From: Guyparkeria sp016278265
Lineage (GTDB): Bacteria; Pseudomonadota; Gammaproteobacteria; Halothiobacillales; Halothiobacillaceae
NCBI RefSeq assembly: GCF_044582145.1
Contig: NZ_JBDODO010000007.1
Length of the DNA: 64,000 nucleotides
Direction: 5' to 3' (one strand)
Below the pieces are notes generated by a model. That model was not told the DNA's origin. It was given only the letters and a program-made list of their open reading frames with translations, and made no database searches. A program made the translations under genes and the position numbers. How positions within the stretch are numbered: position 1 is the first letter of the stretch; every line of letters begins with the position of its first letter. Below, one piece after another: positions 25,600 to 34,938 of this stretch.

Positions 25600-25670
25600 G
25601 GGAAGGTCTGCACGAATCCGACATCGCTCTGCGCGCCTTGAGCCGGGCATCGGATCCGCGCAGACCTCCC
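25600..25670. mobile_element. MITE-like palindromic repeat, copy 2 (short derivative)
   Basis: It begins GGGAAGGTCTGCACGAATCC and ends GGATCCGCGCAGACCTCCC, again inverted ends. Only 71 bases remain, with the inner part deleted after GCCTTGAGCCGGGC. It sits in the promoter region between the divergent binding-protein and DtxR-type genes, ending 21 bases before the latter. Confidence 0.75.
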
Positions 25671-25691
25671 TTAACAAACGAGGCCCCCACC

Positions 25692-26363
25692 ATGGCGAGC
25701 ACCGCGTACGAGGACTACCTGAAAGCGATCTTCAAGCTGGCCGAGCAGTCGCCGGAGCCGGCGGTATCCACCTCGGCGATTGCCGACCGGCTGGGCATTG
25801 CACGGGCCTCGGTCACGGCCATGCTCAAGCGTCTGCACGCCGACGGCCTGATCCACTACGCCCGCTACCAGGGCGCGGCGTTGACCGACGCCGGCTGGAC
25901 GATCGCGGTCGACATGATCCGCCGCCACCGGGTGATCGAGACCTTTCTCGCCCAGGATCTCAAGCTGCCGCTGGCCGAGGTCGATGCCGAGGCGGAAATC
26001 CTCGAGCACGCCTTTTCCAGCCGCCTGATCGACCGGTTGTGGGACCACCTCGGCCAACCGGAGTTCGACCCGCATGGCGCGCCGATCCCACGGCCCGACG
26101 AGGCGCCCGTCGAACGTCGTCAGATGGTGGCACTGGGTCATCTGGCCATCGACGAGGGCGCGACGGTGGTCCGGCTGGCCGCCGAGAACGCCGCCGACCT
26201 GCGCCGCCTGACGCAGCTGGGGCTGTTGCCCGGTCAGTTCGTTCGCCGCCGCGCCAGCCAGCCGGGTTCGGCCGACGTGGTCGTGACCATCGGCCGCCAC
26301 GAACGCCCGCTGGCCGCCACGCTGGCCGAACGGGTCTGGACCATTCGCTCGGCCGGCGACTAG
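25692..26363 (+). CDS. DtxR/MntR-family metal-dependent regulator
   Basis: A 223-residue regulator: winged-helix DNA-binding domain at 1-65 (STSAIADRLGIARASVTAML is the recognition part), a dimerisation/metal domain to about 140 with VIETFLAQDL and ILEHAFSSRLIDRLW, and an SH3-like FeoA domain at about 150-220. Such proteins repress metal-uptake genes when Mn(II) or Fe(II) is bound. The ATG at 25692 fits the family start MASTAYEDYLKAIF; upstream sequence belongs to the palindromic repeat. The divergent ZnuA-like gene is the likeliest target. Its stop overlaps that of the convergent TRAP gene in a shared CTAG. Confidence 0.88.
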   Translation: MASTAYEDYLKAIFKLAEQSPEPAVSTSAIADRLGIARASVTAMLKRLHADGLIHYARYQGAALTDAGWTIAVDMIRRHRVIETFLAQDLKLPLAEVDAEAEILEHAFSSRLIDRLWDHLGQPEFDPHGAPIPRPDEAPVERRQMVALGHLAIDEGATVVRLAAENAADLRRLTQLGLLPGQFVRRRASQPGSADVVVTIGRHERPLAATLAERVWTIRSAGD

Positions 26364-27487
26364 TCCAGAAAGCGCTGGCGTGCCGTGAGGAAGGCGTACT
26401 CCGACCCCTCGGTCCACTCCGCCACGTCACGGCGGTAGTCGGTCAACGACTCGAACACGCGCTTGGCGAAGGCGTCCTCCTCGGTGATCTCGGCGAGCAC
26501 CTCGTTGGACTTTTCGAACAGCGCCGCCATGATCTCGTCACTGAAGTAGCGCAACTCGACGCCGTGCTCCTCGGTGAGCGTCTTGAGCGCCCGGTTGTTG
26601 CGGGCGGTGAACTCGGAAAGCATATCGAGCGCCGCGCTCTTGATCGCCCCGTCGACAATCGCCTGCAGGTCGTCCGGCAATGCCTCGAAGGCCTCCTGGT
26701 TGATCAGGGCCTCCATGGTCGCCGACGGCTCCTGCCAGCCCGGGGCGTAGTAGTACTTGGCCGCGCGGTGGAAACCAAAGGCGAGATCGTTGAACGGGCC
26801 GACCCACTCGGCCGCATCGATGGTGCCGTCGTTCAACGCCTGGAACAGCTCGCCACCCGGTGTATTCACTACCGAGACGTCCAGCCGGCGCAGCACCTCG
26901 CCGCCGATACCCGGCAAGCGCATCTTCAGCCCCTTGAAGTCCTCGACCGAGTCGATTGGCTTGCGGAACCAGCCCCCCATCTGCGGGCCGGTGTTGCCAC
27001 CCGGACGCGGGATGATGCCGTGCGGGGCGTAGAGTTCTTCCCACAGCTCGATACCCTCGCCGTGGTAGAGCCAGCCGTTCATCTCGTCGGCGGTCAGACC
27101 GAACGGGAACGCGGCGAAGAAGGCCGCCGCCGGCATCTTGCCCTGCCAGTAGTAGGCCGCGCCGTGGCCCATCTCGGCGGTGCCTGCCTTGACCGCATCG
27201 AACACCTCCAGTGCCGGGACGATCTCGCCGGCGCCATAGACGTCGACCACCAGCCGACCACCCGACATCTCAGCGATGTACTTGGCGATGTTGTTCGCGC
27301 CGGTGCCCAGCCCCGGGAAGTTCTTCGGCCAGGTGGTGACCATCTTCCAACGGATCGGGTCGGCCGCGGTCGGGCCGTTCGCCGCCGTGGCCGCCGGCTG
27401 ATCGCCGGTCTCGCTGTTGCAGCCCGACAGGGCGGTGGCCGCAATGCCGGCAGCGCCGGCCCAGGTGAGAAACTCGCGCCGTTTCAT
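26360..27487 (-). CDS. TRAP transporter binding protein (DctP family), Tat-exported
   Basis: A 375-residue periplasmic binding protein. MKRREFLTWAGAAG is a twin-arginine signal, and ALSGC close behind it could be a lipobox. The mature protein shows DctP features: KMVTTWPKNFPGLGTGANN, GAGEIVPALEVFDAVKAGTAEMGHGAAYYW and AAEWVGPFNDLAFG. Family members bind organic acids, often 2-oxo acids or mannitol-like compounds. No small or large TRAP permease genes adjoin it, so it is an orphan here. The downstream side converges with the DtxR-type gene. Confidence 0.9.
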   Translation of the reverse strand: MKRREFLTWAGAAGIAATALSGCNSETGDQPAATAANGPTAADPIRWKMVTTWPKNFPGLGTGANNIAKYIAEMSGGRLVVDVYGAGEIVPALEVFDAVKAGTAEMGHGAAYYWQGKMPAAAFFAAFPFGLTADEMNGWLYHGEGIELWEELYAPHGIIPRPGGNTGPQMGGWFRKPIDSVEDFKGLKMRLPGIGGEVLRRLDVSVVNTPGGELFQALNDGTIDAAEWVGPFNDLAFGFHRAAKYYYAPGWQEPSATMEALINQEAFEALPDDLQAIVDGAIKSAALDMLSEFTARNNRALKTLTEEHGVELRYFSDEIMAALFEKSNEVLAEITEEDAFAKRVFESLTDYRRDVAEWTEGSEYAFLTARQRFLD

Positions 27488-27545
27488 GGCAGGACTCCTT
27501 CGGGAAGAATTCAGAAAATCAGATGTCAGAAATCAGGGAAAAGAT

Positions 27546-27571
27546 ATCAGAACCACCACCTGGGTTCTGAT
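27546..27571 (-). terminator. Possible terminator of uvrD
   Basis: A nine-base perfect stem (ATCAGAACC with GGTTCTGAT) lies 29 bases past the uvrD stop. A weak T-rich run, ATCTTTTCCC, follows on the minus strand. The surrounding sequence is a low-complexity mix of TCAGAA words. Confidence 0.4.
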
Positions 27572-27599
27572 CCCTCACCTCTGACCTCTCAGCCGGCCC

Positions 27600-29804
27600 T
27601 CAGGCCGGCTGGAGATTCGCATACGACAGGATCAGCCATTTCGCGCCATGCTGGCCGAAGTTGACCTGCACCCGCGCCGAGGCACCGGTGCCCTCGCAGT
27701 CGAGGATGGTGCCCTCGCCGAACTTGGCATGGCGCACGTTCTGGCCGATCTCGAAGCCGGTCTCGTTCTGCTTGTGGGTGCGCGGGCCTGGCTCGCCCTC
27801 AGGCCGTCGGGCACCAAAGGCCTGCGCCGCGCGGGTCGCCCGCGGCCGGACCTCCTCGACCAGGTCCGGCGGCAGCTCGCCGAGAAAGCGCGACGGCATG
27901 GGGAAGATCTGCTTGCCGTGCAGGCGACGCGCCTCGGCACAGGTGATGGTCAGCTGCTGCTCGGCGCGGGTGATACCGACGTAGCAGAGCCGACGCTCCT
28001 CCTCGAGGCGCCCCGGCTCGTCGATCGACATCTGGTGCGGGAACAACCCTTCCTCGACGCCGACCATAAACACCTGCGGAAACTCGAGGCCCTTGGCCGA
28101 GTGCAGCGTCATCATCTGCACGCAGTCCTCCCAGGCCGCGCCCTGCGCCTCGCCGGCCTCGAGGCTGGCGTGGGCGAGGAAGGCCTCGAGCTCGCCCATC
28201 TCCTCGGCCGTATCGCGGTCCATGACAAAGCCACGCCCGGCGTTGACCAGCTCGTCGAGGTTCTCGATCTTCGCCTCGCCGCGCTCGCGGTCACGGTCCT
28301 TCTCGAACAGCGCCCGCAGACCACTCTGGTCGATGGTCTTCTCGATCCGCTCGCCCAGCTCGTCGTTGAGGGTCTGCTGGTCGATCGCCTCGATCAGGGT
28401 CATGAACTGGCGCAGGGCGCCGGCCGCGCGAGGAGAAAGCTGGTTCTCCGCCAGCAGGATCAGCGCGGCATCCCAAAGCGAGGCGCCCTGGTCACGGGCC
28501 GCCTGGCGGATTTCGTTCAACGTCTTGTCGCCGATGCCGCGCGTCGGGCGATTGACGATCCGGTCGAAGGAGGTGTCGTCGTGGCGGTTGGCGACCAGCT
28601 TGAGATAGGCAAGCGAATCGCGGATCTCGGCGCGTTCGAAAAAGCGTAGGCCGCCATAGATGCGATAGGGCATGCCCTCACGGATCAGCGCCTCCTCGAG
28701 CAGGCGCGACTGGGCGTTGGAGCGATAGAGCACCGCACAGTCGGCGCGGTTGTGGCCCTCGCGCACGGCCATGGCGATCTGCTCGACGACGAAATTGGCC
28801 TCGTCCTGGTCGTTGAAGGCGCGGTAGAAGCGGATCGGCGCGCCATGGTCGCCCTCGGTCCAGAGGTTCTTGCCCAGCCTTCCGGCGTTCCTCGCGATGA
28901 CGCTATTGGCCGCCTCGAGGATGGTGCGCGTCGAGCGGTAGTTCTGCTCCAGGCGAATCAGGTGGGTGTTGGGAAAGTCACGCGAGAAGTGCTGGATGTG
29001 CTCGACCTTCGCCCCGCGCCAGCCGTAGATCGACTGGTCGTCGTCGCCGACGGCGAAGATGCCGTTGTCCTCGCCCACCAGCAGCCGCGCCCAGGCGTAC
29101 TGCAGGGCGTTGGTGTCCTGGAACTCGTCGATCAGGATCTGACGGAAACGGCGCTGGTAGTGCGCGCGCAGCGCATCGTTGCCGCGCAGCAACTCGGTGG
29201 CGCGCAGCAGCAGTTCGGTGAAGTCGACCAGGCCGCTGCGCTCGCAGACGCGCTCGTAGGCCTTGTAGATCACGATCACCTGGTCGCGGATCGGGTCGTC
29301 GCCCGGCGCGACGTGGCGGGAACGCAGGCCATCTTCCTTGAAGCCGTTGATCATCGAGGCGACCAGTCGCGGCGGGAAGCGGTTCTCGTCCAGTTCCGCC
29401 TCGCGGATCAGGCGCTTGACCAGCCGCAGCTGGTCGTCCGAGTCGATGATCTGGAATCCCTCGGGCAGACCCGCCTCGCGGGCGTGCTGGCGCAGCAGGC
29501 GGTGCGACAGGCCGTGGAAGGTGCCGACCCACATGCCGTCGACGCCGCGCGGGCCGAGCTCCTGGCCGTCGAGCAGCGAGCCCAGCCGGCCGCGCATCTC
29601 GCCGGCGGCCTTGTTGGTGAAGGTCACGGCCAGGAGCGAATAGGGCGAGATGCCCTGCTCGGCCACCAGCCAAGCCATGCGGTGGGTAAGCACACGGGTC
29701 TTGCCCGAGCCGGCCCCGGCGAGCACCAGGGTGGCCAGCGAGGGGCTGGTGACCGCCTCGCGCTGGGCGGCATTGAGCGGGTCGAGAATCGGATCATTGG
29801 ACAT
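27600..29804 (-). CDS. uvrD: DNA helicase II (UvrD)
   Basis: A 734-residue superfamily 1 3'-5' helicase used in mismatch and nucleotide-excision repair. Motif I is LAGAGSGKTRVL (about residue 28), motif Ia VTFTNKAAGEM, motif II LIDEFQDTN, motif III VGDDDQSIYGWRGA, motif IV FRLEQNYRS-like (LIRLEQNYRSTRTIL), and motif VI VGITRAEQQL. The C-terminal Tudor-like part with FGEGTILDCEG is present, as in UvrD rather than Rep. The true start is 29804 (MSNDPILDPLNAAQREAV); the frame upstream is not coding. Confidence 0.95.
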   Translation of the reverse strand: MSNDPILDPLNAAQREAVTSPSLATLVLAGAGSGKTRVLTHRMAWLVAEQGISPYSLLAVTFTNKAAGEMRGRLGSLLDGQELGPRGVDGMWVGTFHGLSHRLLRQHAREAGLPEGFQIIDSDDQLRLVKRLIREAELDENRFPPRLVASMINGFKEDGLRSRHVAPGDDPIRDQVIVIYKAYERVCERSGLVDFTELLLRATELLRGNDALRAHYQRRFRQILIDEFQDTNALQYAWARLLVGEDNGIFAVGDDDQSIYGWRGAKVEHIQHFSRDFPNTHLIRLEQNYRSTRTILEAANSVIARNAGRLGKNLWTEGDHGAPIRFYRAFNDQDEANFVVEQIAMAVREGHNRADCAVLYRSNAQSRLLEEALIREGMPYRIYGGLRFFERAEIRDSLAYLKLVANRHDDTSFDRIVNRPTRGIGDKTLNEIRQAARDQGASLWDAALILLAENQLSPRAAGALRQFMTLIEAIDQQTLNDELGERIEKTIDQSGLRALFEKDRDRERGEAKIENLDELVNAGRGFVMDRDTAEEMGELEAFLAHASLEAGEAQGAAWEDCVQMMTLHSAKGLEFPQVFMVGVEEGLFPHQMSIDEPGRLEEERRLCYVGITRAEQQLTITCAEARRLHGKQIFPMPSRFLGELPPDLVEEVRPRATRAAQAFGARRPEGEPGPRTHKQNETGFEIGQNVRHAKFGEGTILDCEGTGASARVQVNFGQHGAKWLILSYANLQPA

Positions 29805-29901
29805 GGGCGCATTGTACCGGAACCGGTCGCCGAGTCGCGGCGAACCGCCCGCGTTCCAACCCATTCTCCGGCCACCCCGCCCCCAGTCGGGGCCGCGTGA
29901 T

Positions 29902-31206
29902 TCAGGGCCCGGTATCGCCGCAGAAATACCGCTCGGTGCCCAGCCCGTCCATGGCGATGGCGATGCGCTCGATGCCCTGGCGATAGGCGGCCGAGCGCAA
30001 GGACTCGTCTTCGGTGACCGACCGCTCGAAGACCAGATGCGCCTGGTCGCCGAGACGCTCGGAAAGCCGTCGTTCAATCTCGTCCTCGGTCCAGTAATCA
30101 CCCATGCGGTTCTGCACCCACTCGAGGTGGCTGACGATCACCCCGCCGCTGTTGGCGAGCACGTCCGGGATGACGGTTATCCCCCGCTCGGCCAACTGCT
30201 GGTCGGCGGCGTTGTTGATCGGGCCGTTGGCAATTTCCAGGATCGTCGGCGCGCGAATCGAATCGACGTTCTTCTCGGTGATGGCGTTCTCCAGGGCGGC
30301 GAGCACGAGCACGTCGACGTCGAGTGCCAGCAGCTCCTCATTGGTGAGCTTCTCCACCTCGACCTCCGCGCAGACGGATGCCTCGCAGTAGACCTGCCCC
30401 GAGAGCTCGGAAGACTGGTGCTTGCGCTCCCAGATCGGCAGCGGGTCAAGTCCTTCCTCGCGATAGATCGCCCCACGCGAATCGCCGATGGCGACCACCC
30501 GGTAACCGGCGTCGTGGGCCAGACGGGCAAAGTGAAAGCCGGCGTTGCCGAAGCCCTGCACCGCGACCCGCGGGCGCTGGTCGGCACGCCCCCGGCGGCG
30601 CTCCCAGATATTGAGCACCTGCAGCGCGCCGCGACCGGTTGCCGCCGTGCGCCCCAGCGAGCCACCGTGGCCGGGTGGCTTGCCGGTGATCACGCCGCGG
30701 CGATGCCGGCCGGCGGCCTGACGGTACTCGTCGGCCATCCAGCCCATGATGGTCTCGTTGGTGTTCACATCCGGCGCGGGAATGTCCCGATCGGGGCCGA
30801 TCACGTCGAGCAGCGCCCGAATGTAACCCCGCGACAGGCGCTCGAGCTCCAGGCGCGAGAGCTGCTTGGGATCGACGCAGACGCCGCCCTTCGCCCCGCC
30901 GAACGGCAGGTCGACCACCGCGCACTTGACGGCCATCCAGAAACTGAGCGCGGCGACCTCGTCGCCGGTGACGTTGGGGTGGAAGCGGATGCCGCCCTTG
31001 CCGGGCCCACGGGTGTTGTCGTAAAGCGAACGCCAGCCGGTGAAGACCTTGAGCGAGCCGTCGTCCATGCGCAACGGGATCTCCACCTCGACCACCCGGT
31101 TGGGTTGCGACAGCCGTCGCCGGGCATCTTCCGAGATGCGTTCGTCGTCCATCAACGGCTTGAGGTGCACCAGCGCATCGGCCAGCAGTCCACCGGTCTT
31201 GGTCAT
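29902..31206 (-). CDS. Glutamate dehydrogenase (Glu/Leu/Phe/Val dehydrogenase family)
   Basis: A 434-residue enzyme interconverting glutamate and 2-oxoglutarate plus ammonia. The substrate-binding region has RSLYDNTRGPGKGGIRFHP and the catalytic lysine in PFGGAKGGV, and the Rossmann domain begins VAVQGFGNAGFHFARLAHD. Length fits the small hexameric class. GGAGG precedes the ATG at 31206. It stands between uvrD and a sensory GGDEF-EAL gene with no obvious operon partner. Coenzyme preference cannot be decided by eye. Confidence 0.92.
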   Translation of the reverse strand: MTKTGGLLADALVHLKPLMDDERISEDARRRLSQPNRVVEVEIPLRMDDGSLKVFTGWRSLYDNTRGPGKGGIRFHPNVTGDEVAALSFWMAVKCAVVDLPFGGAKGGVCVDPKQLSRLELERLSRGYIRALLDVIGPDRDIPAPDVNTNETIMGWMADEYRQAAGRHRRGVITGKPPGHGGSLGRTAATGRGALQVLNIWERRRGRADQRPRVAVQGFGNAGFHFARLAHDAGYRVVAIGDSRGAIYREEGLDPLPIWERKHQSSELSGQVYCEASVCAEVEVEKLTNEELLALDVDVLVLAALENAITEKNVDSIRAPTILEIANGPINNAADQQLAERGITVIPDVLANSGGVIVSHLEWVQNRMGDYWTEDEIERRLSERLGDQAHLVFERSVTEDESLRSAAYRQGIERIAIAMDGLGTERYFCGDTGP

Positions 31207-31246
31207 GATCGTTCCTCCATCGTCACGCGCCTGTTCCCGCTGGTCG

Positions 31247-34174
31247 TCACCGGGGGCCATTGCTTCGAGCGTAGCAGCGTTCCTCGGCCAACAGGCGGGC
31301 GAAGGCGGCCGGCGGCAGCGGCGGGCTAAAGAGGTAACCCTGGTAGCTGTCGCAACCATTGGCCCGCAGGAAGGCCAGCTGCGCCTCGGTTTCGACGCCC
31401 TCGGCGATCACCGACAGCCGCAGGGCATGGCCCATGGCGAGGATCGCCCCGGCAATCTCGCGGTCATCGTTGTTGTCGGCGAGATCATCGACGAAACGCT
31501 TGTCGATCTTGAGCACGTCGATGGGAAACTGGCGCAGGTAGGCCAACGAGGAATAGCCGGTGCCGAAATCGTCGATGGCCAGGTGCAGCCCCAGTCGCCG
31601 CAGGGCACGCAGCAACCGCACGGAACGCTCCTGCTGGTGCATCAGGGCGCTTTCGGTCAGTTCGAGCTCGAGCTGATCGGGTGGGTAGCCGGTCTCGTCG
31701 AGCACCGCCCGGACCCGGTCGACCAGCGACTCGTCTTGCAACTGCCGCGCCGAGAGGTTTACCGCCAATCTGGGGACCGGCAGGCTGGCATCGCGCCATT
31801 CGCGCCCCTGGCGACAGGCCTCGCGCAGGACCCATTCACCCAAGGTCGCAATCATCCCGGTCTGCTCGGCCACCGGGATGAAGGCATCCGGCGGCACCAG
31901 CCCCCGATCGCCGTCACGCCAGCGCACCAGCGCCTCGGCGCCGATGATTCGGCCGCTGGCGATATCGATCTGGGGCTGGTAGTGCAACTCGAGATCACCC
32001 GCCTCGACCGCCCGGCGCAGCCGCGTCTCCATTTCGATTCGCTGGCGGGCACTGGCCGTCAGGCTGTCGTCGAAGAAGCGGAAACCACCGCGCCCCTCGG
32101 CCTTGGCGCGATAGACGGCGGCATCGGCCTGTTGCAGCAGTGCCTCGGGGCTACTGCCGAAATCCGGGTAGCAGGTGATGCCAATGCTCGCGCCAAGTCG
32201 CACCTCGGCGCCGTTGTCCAGCCGCCACGGACGACTGAGCTCCGCGATGATCGTCTCGGCCAGGCCCGCGAGATCGCTCCGGCCGGCGTTTTCCGCCAGG
32301 ACCGCAAACTCGTCACCGCCCAGGCGGGCCAGGAAACGCCCCTCGAGCAGCGACTCGAGGCGTTGGGCCGCCTGGCGCAGCAGGACATCGCCGACGTGGT
32401 GGCCATAACTGTCGTTGACGTCACGGAAGCGATCGAGATCGATCAGCAGCAAGCCCAGCGCCGCCACCTCGACCGAGGCCACGCGGTCGCGCAGGTGCGA
32501 TAGCAGCAAGGCCCGGTTGGGCAGGTCGGTAAGCGCATCATGACGGGCGAGGAAATCCAGCCGTGCCTCAGTGGCACGCAGTCGCGACATGTCCGTGAAC
32601 AGGTGCACCACGTGATCGTCCTCGCCCGCCGGCCCGACCACCCGGCTGATGGCGCGCAGCTCGGGGAAGACCTCACCGTTCTTGCGCCGACTGCTCAGTT
32701 CGCCCTGCCAATGTCCGCTCGCCGCCAGCTCCGCGCGGATTGCCGGCCAGGGGCTGGTTGCGGGATCGGCATCCAGCAGGGTGACCGGTCGACCAAGCAC
32801 CTCGTCCTCGGTGTAGCCGGTCAATGACTGGAACGCGCGGTTGACCATCACGATGCACTCGTCGGCATCGGTGATGATCACGCCCTCGAGCGTGTTTTCC
32901 AGGACAGCGGCCGCCTCACGCTGGCGGCGCTCGCCCTCGCGCTGCTCCGTGATGTCGGTGACCACGCCCTCGATGCGATCGACGTCACCGTTGTCATCGC
33001 GGAACACATGCGTGAGATCGGCCACCCAGCGCGGGCTGCCGTCGGCGTGCAGAATGCGGTATTCCTGTCGGTAGGCGGTCGCCCCGGCGCCCAATCGCTC
33101 CTCGACCTCGGCGTTCACTCGATCGAGATCCTGCGGGTGGACGATGTCGGCGAAATGACGCGCCCCGCGGAGGAATTCATCGGGCGTGTAGCCCCAGCGG
33201 GCAACATTGCCGGAGACAAACTCCACCGGCCAACCGGGGGCCGGTTGCCAACGAAACAGCACCACCGGGCTGGCCTCGATCACTTCGTAGGCCGTTTCCA
33301 GCGCGCGGCGGGTTTCGGTGAGATGCCGGCCATGGCTCGCCGAGACCCGTCGCAGGCGGAATGCCACAACCAGGGCCGCCAGCATCAGCAGCCCTCCGAT
33401 CGAGACCAGCCAGCCCACCCAACCGGGTACGAACTCCCGCGGACGTTCTCCCAACCAACGCTCGATGATGTCGAAATAGACCGAGTCATGATCGTCCTGC
33501 CACTGGGTGAGATGGCGATCGATCGCGTCCAGCAGCTCGGGGTTGCGCCCCTCCCCGGTCGCAAAGAACAGCCGGGACGGTTCCATGACCACCGGTGTGC
33601 GTTCGAGGCCAAAGTCGGTGTGATACCGACTGCCGAACAGGTGATTGACGACGGCCACGTCGGTCCGCCCGGCAGATACGGTCTCGAAGGCGGCGTGAAA
33701 ATTCTCAACCAGCACCGGCTCGTAGTCGATGCCGAACTCGTCGAGCAGGGCGGCGATCCGCTCCCGCTGGGTCGAGCCTTCCAGAAAAACAATGCGCCGT
33801 CCGGCCAGGTCGAAGATCGAATTCACCTCCAGATCTGGCCGGCGGTAGACCTGCCACCAGCTGCGCAGGGAAGGCACGGTGTGAAAGTCGAGTCGAGCCT
33901 CGTGTCGATCGCTTATCGCCACGTCGGGCATCAGGTCGATCTCTCCCCGCGCGGTTTGTTCCAGGCAGTCGGCCCAGGCGCACTCCTGAAACGACAGGCG
34001 CCAGCCTTCCTCCGCCGCAATCAGCTCGATCAATTCGACGAAGATGCCCGACGGATGGCCCTCGGCATCGCGGAAGATCTTGGGGTCATTCTCGTACAGC
34101 CCGACCGTCACCTCGCGGGCCTGCCCCGCGGCCGTGAACAGCATCAGCACCGACAATAGCGCCAGCCTCAGCAT
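31247..34174 (-). CDS. Periplasmic-binding-sensor PAS-GGDEF-EAL protein (975 aa)
   Basis: After a signal-like N-terminus comes a periplasmic SBP_bac_3 amino-acid-type sensor (about 20-243, ending in a helix at 250-270), then two PAS domains (about 285-400 and 410-525), GGDEF (530-690) and EAL (710-960). RLGGDEF is intact but the inhibitory RxxD is missing (LEGR). The EAL domain reads EALVRW with ELTESALM, DDFGTGYSS and LKIDKRF, so it is likely an active phosphodiesterase with a possibly regulatory GGDEF. The binding-protein sensor suggests that a small solute controls c-di-GMP turnover. The PAS-GGDEF-EAL half closely resembles the large protein at 12316-16515. Confidence 0.9.
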   Translation of the reverse strand: MLRLALLSVLMLFTAAGQAREVTVGLYENDPKIFRDAEGHPSGIFVELIELIAAEEGWRLSFQECAWADCLEQTARGEIDLMPDVAISDRHEARLDFHTVPSLRSWWQVYRRPDLEVNSIFDLAGRRIVFLEGSTQRERIAALLDEFGIDYEPVLVENFHAAFETVSAGRTDVAVVNHLFGSRYHTDFGLERTPVVMEPSRLFFATGEGRNPELLDAIDRHLTQWQDDHDSVYFDIIERWLGERPREFVPGWVGWLVSIGGLLMLAALVVAFRLRRVSASHGRHLTETRRALETAYEVIEASPVVLFRWQPAPGWPVEFVSGNVARWGYTPDEFLRGARHFADIVHPQDLDRVNAEVEERLGAGATAYRQEYRILHADGSPRWVADLTHVFRDDNGDVDRIEGVVTDITEQREGERRQREAAAVLENTLEGVIITDADECIVMVNRAFQSLTGYTEDEVLGRPVTLLDADPATSPWPAIRAELAASGHWQGELSSRRKNGEVFPELRAISRVVGPAGEDDHVVHLFTDMSRLRATEARLDFLARHDALTDLPNRALLLSHLRDRVASVEVAALGLLLIDLDRFRDVNDSYGHHVGDVLLRQAAQRLESLLEGRFLARLGGDEFAVLAENAGRSDLAGLAETIIAELSRPWRLDNGAEVRLGASIGITCYPDFGSSPEALLQQADAAVYRAKAEGRGGFRFFDDSLTASARQRIEMETRLRRAVEAGDLELHYQPQIDIASGRIIGAEALVRWRDGDRGLVPPDAFIPVAEQTGMIATLGEWVLREACRQGREWRDASLPVPRLAVNLSARQLQDESLVDRVRAVLDETGYPPDQLELELTESALMHQQERSVRLLRALRRLGLHLAIDDFGTGYSSLAYLRQFPIDVLKIDKRFVDDLADNNDDREIAGAILAMGHALRLSVIAEGVETEAQLAFLRANGCDSYQGYLFSPPLPPAAFARLLAEERCYARSNGPR

Positions 34175-34294
34175 GTCGCCCCCGAAGCCACGGCAAAATA
34201 GTCGGTTGAATCCATGCCCAAATCATGGCACGTCCGAGCCGCCACGGAAACGATGTATCCGCGAACGCAGGCCGGGGCAGAGAAAGGCAGGCAA

Positions 34295-34330
34295 GAAAAA
34301 GGGCCAACCATTGCTGGCTGGCCCTTTTGG
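34295..34330 (-). terminator. Terminator of tmRNA
   Basis: On the minus strand AAAAGGGCCAGCC pairs with GGTTGGCCCTTTT, followed by TTCTTG. It starts seven bases past the tmRNA CCA end. Confidence 0.85.
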
Positions 34331-34336
34331 CAGGTT

Positions 34337-34697
<361 letters not shown>

Positions 34698-34825
34698 TGG
34701 TTGATTAACAGTGTTGGGACTGTCGGCCCGTATTTCAAGACACTCGAAACGAATTCTTTTGCCCGAACTACTGATTACTAGGACAGTCGCTGCCTGGCCA
34801 AGGTTCCGTTACGGTGAGAGAAAAG

Positions 34826-34901
34826 TGGTGCCGGAGATAGGAGTCGAACCTACGACCTTGGCATTACGAATGCCCTGCTCTACCAACTGAGCTACTCCGG
34901 C
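34826..34901 (-). tRNA. tRNA-Thr (anticodon CGT)
   Basis: A 76-nt tRNA with an encoded CCA. The acceptor stem is GCCGGAG/CTCCGGC, the D arm AGCTCAGTTGGTAGAGC, the anticodon loop TTCGTAA (anticodon CGT) and the T arm GTAGGTTCGACTCCTAT. It closely resembles E. coli thrW. It lies upstream of, and in the same direction as, tmRNA. Confidence 0.95.
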
Positions 34902-34938
34902 GCGGGACCGGGCATTCTTGTCGTTTTCCCACGGCTTG

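Noticed and set aside
27490..27575. Repeated TCAGAA/CAGAAATCAG words that look like a short-repeat array.
   Set aside because: Unit length and spacing are irregular; this is low-complexity sequence with one hairpin, not a CRISPR or tandem array. No CRISPR array was seen anywhere in the window.
26039..27664. A 541-residue open frame on the plus strand.
   Set aside because: It runs through the DtxR-type gene in another frame and antisense to the TRAP binding protein; both of those have strong family matches and this one has none.
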